Source: Varibaculum timonense_A
GTDB taxonomy: Bacteria; Actinomycetota; Actinomycetes; Actinomycetales; Actinomycetaceae
Direction: 5' to 3'
DNA: 64,000 nt
Assembly (NCBI RefSeq): GCF_027694345.1
Contig: NZ_JAQEVU010000001.1
Location: 62,001-126,000, forward strand
In this document: in pieces, positions 61,092 to 64,000 of the stretch
How positions within the stretch are numbered: the stretch's first letter is position 1
Layout: the number at the start of each line of letters is the position of its first letter
The notes under the pieces: model-generated
The model's database searches: none
Told to the model about the DNA's origin: nothing
Seen by the model: only the letters and a program-made list of their open reading frames with translations
Position numbers and translations under genes: made by a program

Positions 61092-62825
61092 TTAAATCTC
61101 AATCCATAGGGTCTGCCCCGGTCCAATCCCGCTATCTTCGACGCTGGGGGCTGCGTCCTCAGAAATGATTGTCGGGGTTTGCAAAAGCACCTTCGTCCCC
61201 TTACTTAAAGCCAATTGAGGGAGCGGGCGATAACCTACTGCCAGGTTGGTAGCAACTATTACTTTTCGTCCACAACTAGCTGTAACCAGCAGTGATAGTA
61301 CCTCCGGGTCGCTGTCCAACCAGGTTGATTTTCCCATTCCCAGGCCGAGGCTACGGCGGGTAGCGAGCATTTTCCGGTAAAAATTTAAAGGGGAGTAGGG
61401 ATTAGACTCTTGCACCTGTGCTGACAGTTCTCCCCAATCAGCTGGTTGCGGTAGCCAAGGGGAGCTAGCTCGCGCAGGCGAAAACCCAAAGTTAGAGCTG
61501 GGATTATTTGACCAGGGGAGAGGTACGCGGCAGCCGTCGCGTCCGCGTACGCGATAACCGGAACGTTTCCAGGTAGGGTCTTGGCGGGCATCATCAGGAA
61601 GCGTAGTCGCTTCCGGTAGCCCCAGTTCCTCGCCGTTATAAAGGTAAATCGAGCCGGGTAGCCCCGCCAGGAAAGCGGTCGCTGACAAGGCTCGGGTAAG
61701 ACCGATTTCCCTATCTGGTTGCGGGTCGGTTACCCCGATTCCATTGTCAGTGTTTGCCCCGGTAGGATAGCCAAGCCGGGTGCTGTGGCGCACCGTGTCA
61801 TGATTGGAGAGTACCCAGGTGGCAGGAGCCCCCACCGATGCCGAGGCTTCTTGGGTGCGGCGGATAACTTTACGCAGCGCGCCCGGCTCCCAGGGGCAAT
61901 TAACTACCGAGAAGTTGAAAGCCTGCGACATTTCGTCTTCGCGTACATACATAGCTTCTTGTTCTGGGGTATTAACCCAGGCTTCGGCAACTAGCATCCG
62001 GTCACGTCCATATTCATCTAGGACTTGGCGCCATTCGCGATAAATATCGTGCACCCCTGGCTGGTTAAAGAATGGTCCCACATCGAGGGCGCGGCCATTT
62101 TCGCTGTTCGGTCCTTCATAGTTAAGGCGATCTGGACCGACCAAATCATCGGGTAGCGCGGGGTCTTTCACTAAGCCGTGCGCCACATCTACCCGAAAAC
62201 CATCTACCCCGCGGTCTAACCAAAAACGCAGGTAGGAGCGAAAAAACTCGTGAACTTTCGGGTTTTCCCAGTTGAAGTCAGGTTGGGAGGCGTCGAAAAT
62301 ATGCAGATACCACCAGTCGCGGTCGCTTGCTTTGCCACTTAGGGGCTCCACTTTTGACCAGGCAGAACCGCCAAACATGGAACCCCAGTTGTTGGGAGCG
62401 CCATCGCTAGATTTACGGAACATATACATATCGCGTGCCGAATCTCCCGGCTGGGCAGCTAGCGCCTGCTTAAACAGGGGATGTTCCCAAGAGGAATGAT
62501 TAGGAACCACATCAATGATGACTTTTATCCCGCGGGCATGAAGCTCGGCGAGAACCTTATCGAAAGTCTGTAAGTTCCCATATTCGGGATTAATATCCAG
62601 GTAGTCGGCTACATCATAACCGGTATCATGCTGGGGTGAAGGGTAGAAAGGAGAAAACCAGACTGCATCAATGTTCAACTGTTCCAGGTAGTCGATTTTT
62701 TCTAGCACGCCACCCAAATCCCCAATTCCATCCCCGTTGCTATCGGAAAAGGAACGCGGATAAACCTGGTAAATAGCGGCGCTACGCCACCACTGATTCC
62801 AGTCATTTCTGTGCAACTGGTTCAT
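61092..62825 (-). CDS. GH13 alpha-glucosidase
   Basis: 577 residues. WWRSAAIYQVYPRSFSDSNG opens the barrel; DVVPNHSSWEHPLF, the nucleophile in GVDGFRVDVAHG (about 211), acid/base in MLVAEAWVN (about 280) and VLSNHDTVRH (about 341) are present. Resembles actinobacterial alpha-glucosidases (GH13_30-like) that split maltose, maltodextrins or sucrose. No signal peptide, so it acts on imported oligosaccharides. Thirteen bases separate it from the upstream helicase gene, so the two may be co-transcribed. Confidence 0.9.
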   Translation of the reverse strand: MNQLHRNDWNQWWRSAAIYQVYPRSFSDSNGDGIGDLGGVLEKIDYLEQLNIDAVWFSPFYPSPQHDTGYDVADYLDINPEYGNLQTFDKVLAELHARGIKVIIDVVPNHSSWEHPLFKQALAAQPGDSARDMYMFRKSSDGAPNNWGSMFGGSAWSKVEPLSGKASDRDWWYLHIFDASQPDFNWENPKVHEFFRSYLRFWLDRGVDGFRVDVAHGLVKDPALPDDLVGPDRLNYEGPNSENGRALDVGPFFNQPGVHDIYREWRQVLDEYGRDRMLVAEAWVNTPEQEAMYVREDEMSQAFNFSVVNCPWEPGALRKVIRRTQEASASVGAPATWVLSNHDTVRHSTRLGYPTGANTDNGIGVTDPQPDREIGLTRALSATAFLAGLPGSIYLYNGEELGLPEATTLPDDARQDPTWKRSGYRVRGRDGCRVPLPWSNNPSSNFGFSPARASSPWLPQPADWGELSAQVQESNPYSPLNFYRKMLATRRSLGLGMGKSTWLDSDPEVLSLLVTASCGRKVIVATNLAVGYRPLPQLALSKGTKVLLQTPTIISEDAAPSVEDSGIGPGQTLWIEI

Positions 62826-62837
62826 AGCGTATCCCCT

Positions 62838-64000
62838 TTACTCTTCGCTACCTTTACGCCGTCGGCTCCGATTTCGGCGAGGACGAGGCTGTCGTTGGGT
62901 TCCAGCCCCCTGGTGGGTATCGCGCTCACGGCGTCTGTCGCGTCCCCCGCGGCGCTCTCGTCCTTTCCCGCCTTGAGAATTCCTTCCCCGACCACCGCGA
63001 TTGCGTCCGTTACGCCCTCCGCGCCGGCCACCGGTTTCCCCTAAATCTTCCAGCTTTTCAGCGGATAAACCTGCCCGCTTACGCTGAGAAATAGGTAAAC
63101 GAGAACCCGCGTCTTCGGGAATATCTAAATCGGTGTATAGGTGGGCGCTGGTGTGATAGGTTTCTACCGGTTCTTCCGCCCCCAAAGAAAGTTCCTTATT
63201 TATCAACCGCCAGCGGGGAACATCATCCCAATCAACAAAGGTAATCGCGGTGCCGGAATGACCAGCCCGCCCGGTACGTCCAATGCGGTGAATATAGATT
63301 TTTGCGTCCTCGGGGCACTGATAGTTAATAACATGGGTAACATCATCAACATCAATACCGCGGGCAGCCACATCAGTTGCTACCAATACATCAACTTTTC
63401 CATGCCGAAAGGCACGTAAGGACTGTTCCCGTGCTCCTTGCCCCAAATCCCCATGTAGGGAAGCAGTCGCAAAGCCGCGGCTATTCAAATCATCACTAAC
63501 CCGCGCGGCGCTGCGTTTAGTGCGGGTAAAAATAATGGTGAGACCGCGCCCACGTGCCTGGAGAATACGCGCCAGTACCTCGATTTTATTGAGGGCGTGG
63601 CAGCGGTAAATAACTTGCCGAGTAGTTTTAACCGTGGCTCCCTGATCGTCTGGATCTTGCGCCCTAATATGGGTGGGATGCTCCATATAGCGCCTGGCCA
63701 AAGCGATTACTTCTCCGGGCATAGTGGCGGAAAACAGCATCGTGTGACGGTTAGCAGGAGTGCGGGAAAGTAACACTTCCACATCGGGAAGAAAACCTAA
63801 GTCAAGCATTTCATCGGCTTCATCTAACACCATGGTGCGAACTGATGAGAGGCTCAAATGTCCCTGTTTCATCAGGTCAATCAGGCGTCCAGGGGTGCCA
63901 ACCACCACCTCAACCCCCCGCTTTAGAGCCGCAACTTGCGGCTCGAATGCACGTCCTCCATAAATTTCACAGATTCTAACGCCGCGACGAGAAGCTGCCT
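62838..64000 (-). CDS. DEAD-box RNA helicase, C-terminal part (cut by window edge)
   Basis: At least 387 codons; the N terminus lies beyond the window because the frame is open to base 64000. Motifs: TPGRLIDL (Ib), VLDEADEML (II, DEAD), SATMP (III), IIFTRTKRSA (IV), DVAARGIDVDDVTHVINY (V), YIHRIGRTGRAGHSG (VI). The last ~90 residues are Arg/Gly-rich (GGRRGGRNGRNRGGRGR), an RNA-binding tail. Unwinds structured RNA, probably in ribosome assembly or cold response. Confidence 0.93.
   Translation of the reverse strand, partial: AASRRGVRICEIYGGRAFEPQVAALKRGVEVVVGTPGRLIDLMKQGHLSLSSVRTMVLDEADEMLDLGFLPDVEVLLSRTPANRHTMLFSATMPGEVIALARRYMEHPTHIRAQDPDDQGATVKTTRQVIYRCHALNKIEVLARILQARGRGLTIIFTRTKRSAARVSDDLNSRGFATASLHGDLGQGAREQSLRAFRHGKVDVLVATDVAARGIDVDDVTHVINYQCPEDAKIYIHRIGRTGRAGHSGTAITFVDWDDVPRWRLINKELSLGAEEPVETYHTSAHLYTDLDIPEDAGSRLPISQRKRAGLSAEKLEDLGETGGRRGGRNGRNRGGRGRNSQGGKGRERRGGRDRRRERDTHQGAGTQRQPRPRRNRSRRRKGSEE

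Overview
The window looks like a chromosomal segment of an actinobacterium of the Actinomycetaceae type (Actinomyces, Varibaculum and Mobiluncus are the kind of genera I would expect; the genus is not proven). The evidence is family content and order: GlgE/TreS/maltokinase glucan genes, etfB-etfA-cysteine desulfurase-mnmA, a hisD-C-B-H-A cluster followed by an SseB-like gene, glyS-yibE/F-like-dus-dgt-dnaG, and GTG/TTG starts with coupled 1-11 nt gene overlaps. Host genes look moderately GC-balanced. One 4.2 kb block (16046-20220) is clearly AT-rich and foreign.

Layout. 0-6.4 kb (minus): glgE, treS and the start of maltokinase, then trpS and a SanA/YdcF-like gene. 6.7-12 kb: a DUF3800 gene with a strong hairpin at its 5' end, then a 1304-residue cell-wall-anchored GH110 alpha-galactosidase. 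12-21.3 kb (minus): glgX and a three-gene ABC transporter operon whose middle gene is split by a tet(O) tetracycline-resistance island; removing the island restores the reading frame exactly. 21.5-30.3 kb (plus): etfB, etfA, nifS-like, mnmA, tRNA-Leu, bcp, two tRNA-Lys genes (minus) and dnaE. 30.3-31.1 kb is non-coding and very rich in inverted and direct repeats. 31.1-39.8 kb: S4 protein, a Pro-rich membrane protein, and a histidine gene cluster that also carries an SDF-type symporter and an unknown acidic protein. 39.9-42.6 kb (minus): a zinc-type ABC transporter whose binding-protein gene is doubly broken. 42.8-51.9 kb: glyS, yibE/F-like, dus, dgt, dnaG, DUF1540. 52.1-54 kb (minus): ddh and nagB. 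54.1-58.4 kb (plus): lacI-type regulator, MFS transporter, PI-PLC-like phosphodiesterase and inositol-monophosphatase-like gene, with a perfect LacI-type operator over the promoter. 58.6-64 kb (minus): glgP, GH13 alpha-glucosidase and the 3' part of a DEAD-box helicase.

How the genes work together. There is a heavy investment in alpha-glucan metabolism: GlgE/TreS/Mak build glucan through maltose-1-phosphate, GlgX and GlgP degrade it, and a GH13 glucosidase handles small oligosaccharides. GH110 and NagB suggest use of host glycans at a mucosal surface. The most interesting candidate system is the LacI-MFS-PI-PLC-IMPase cluster, which reads like a regulated uptake and degradation route for a phosphoinositol compound. 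The PI-PLC-like enzyme has no signal peptide, so it probably acts on an imported, water-soluble substrate. This function is inferred from gene families and context and is not shown by the sequence.
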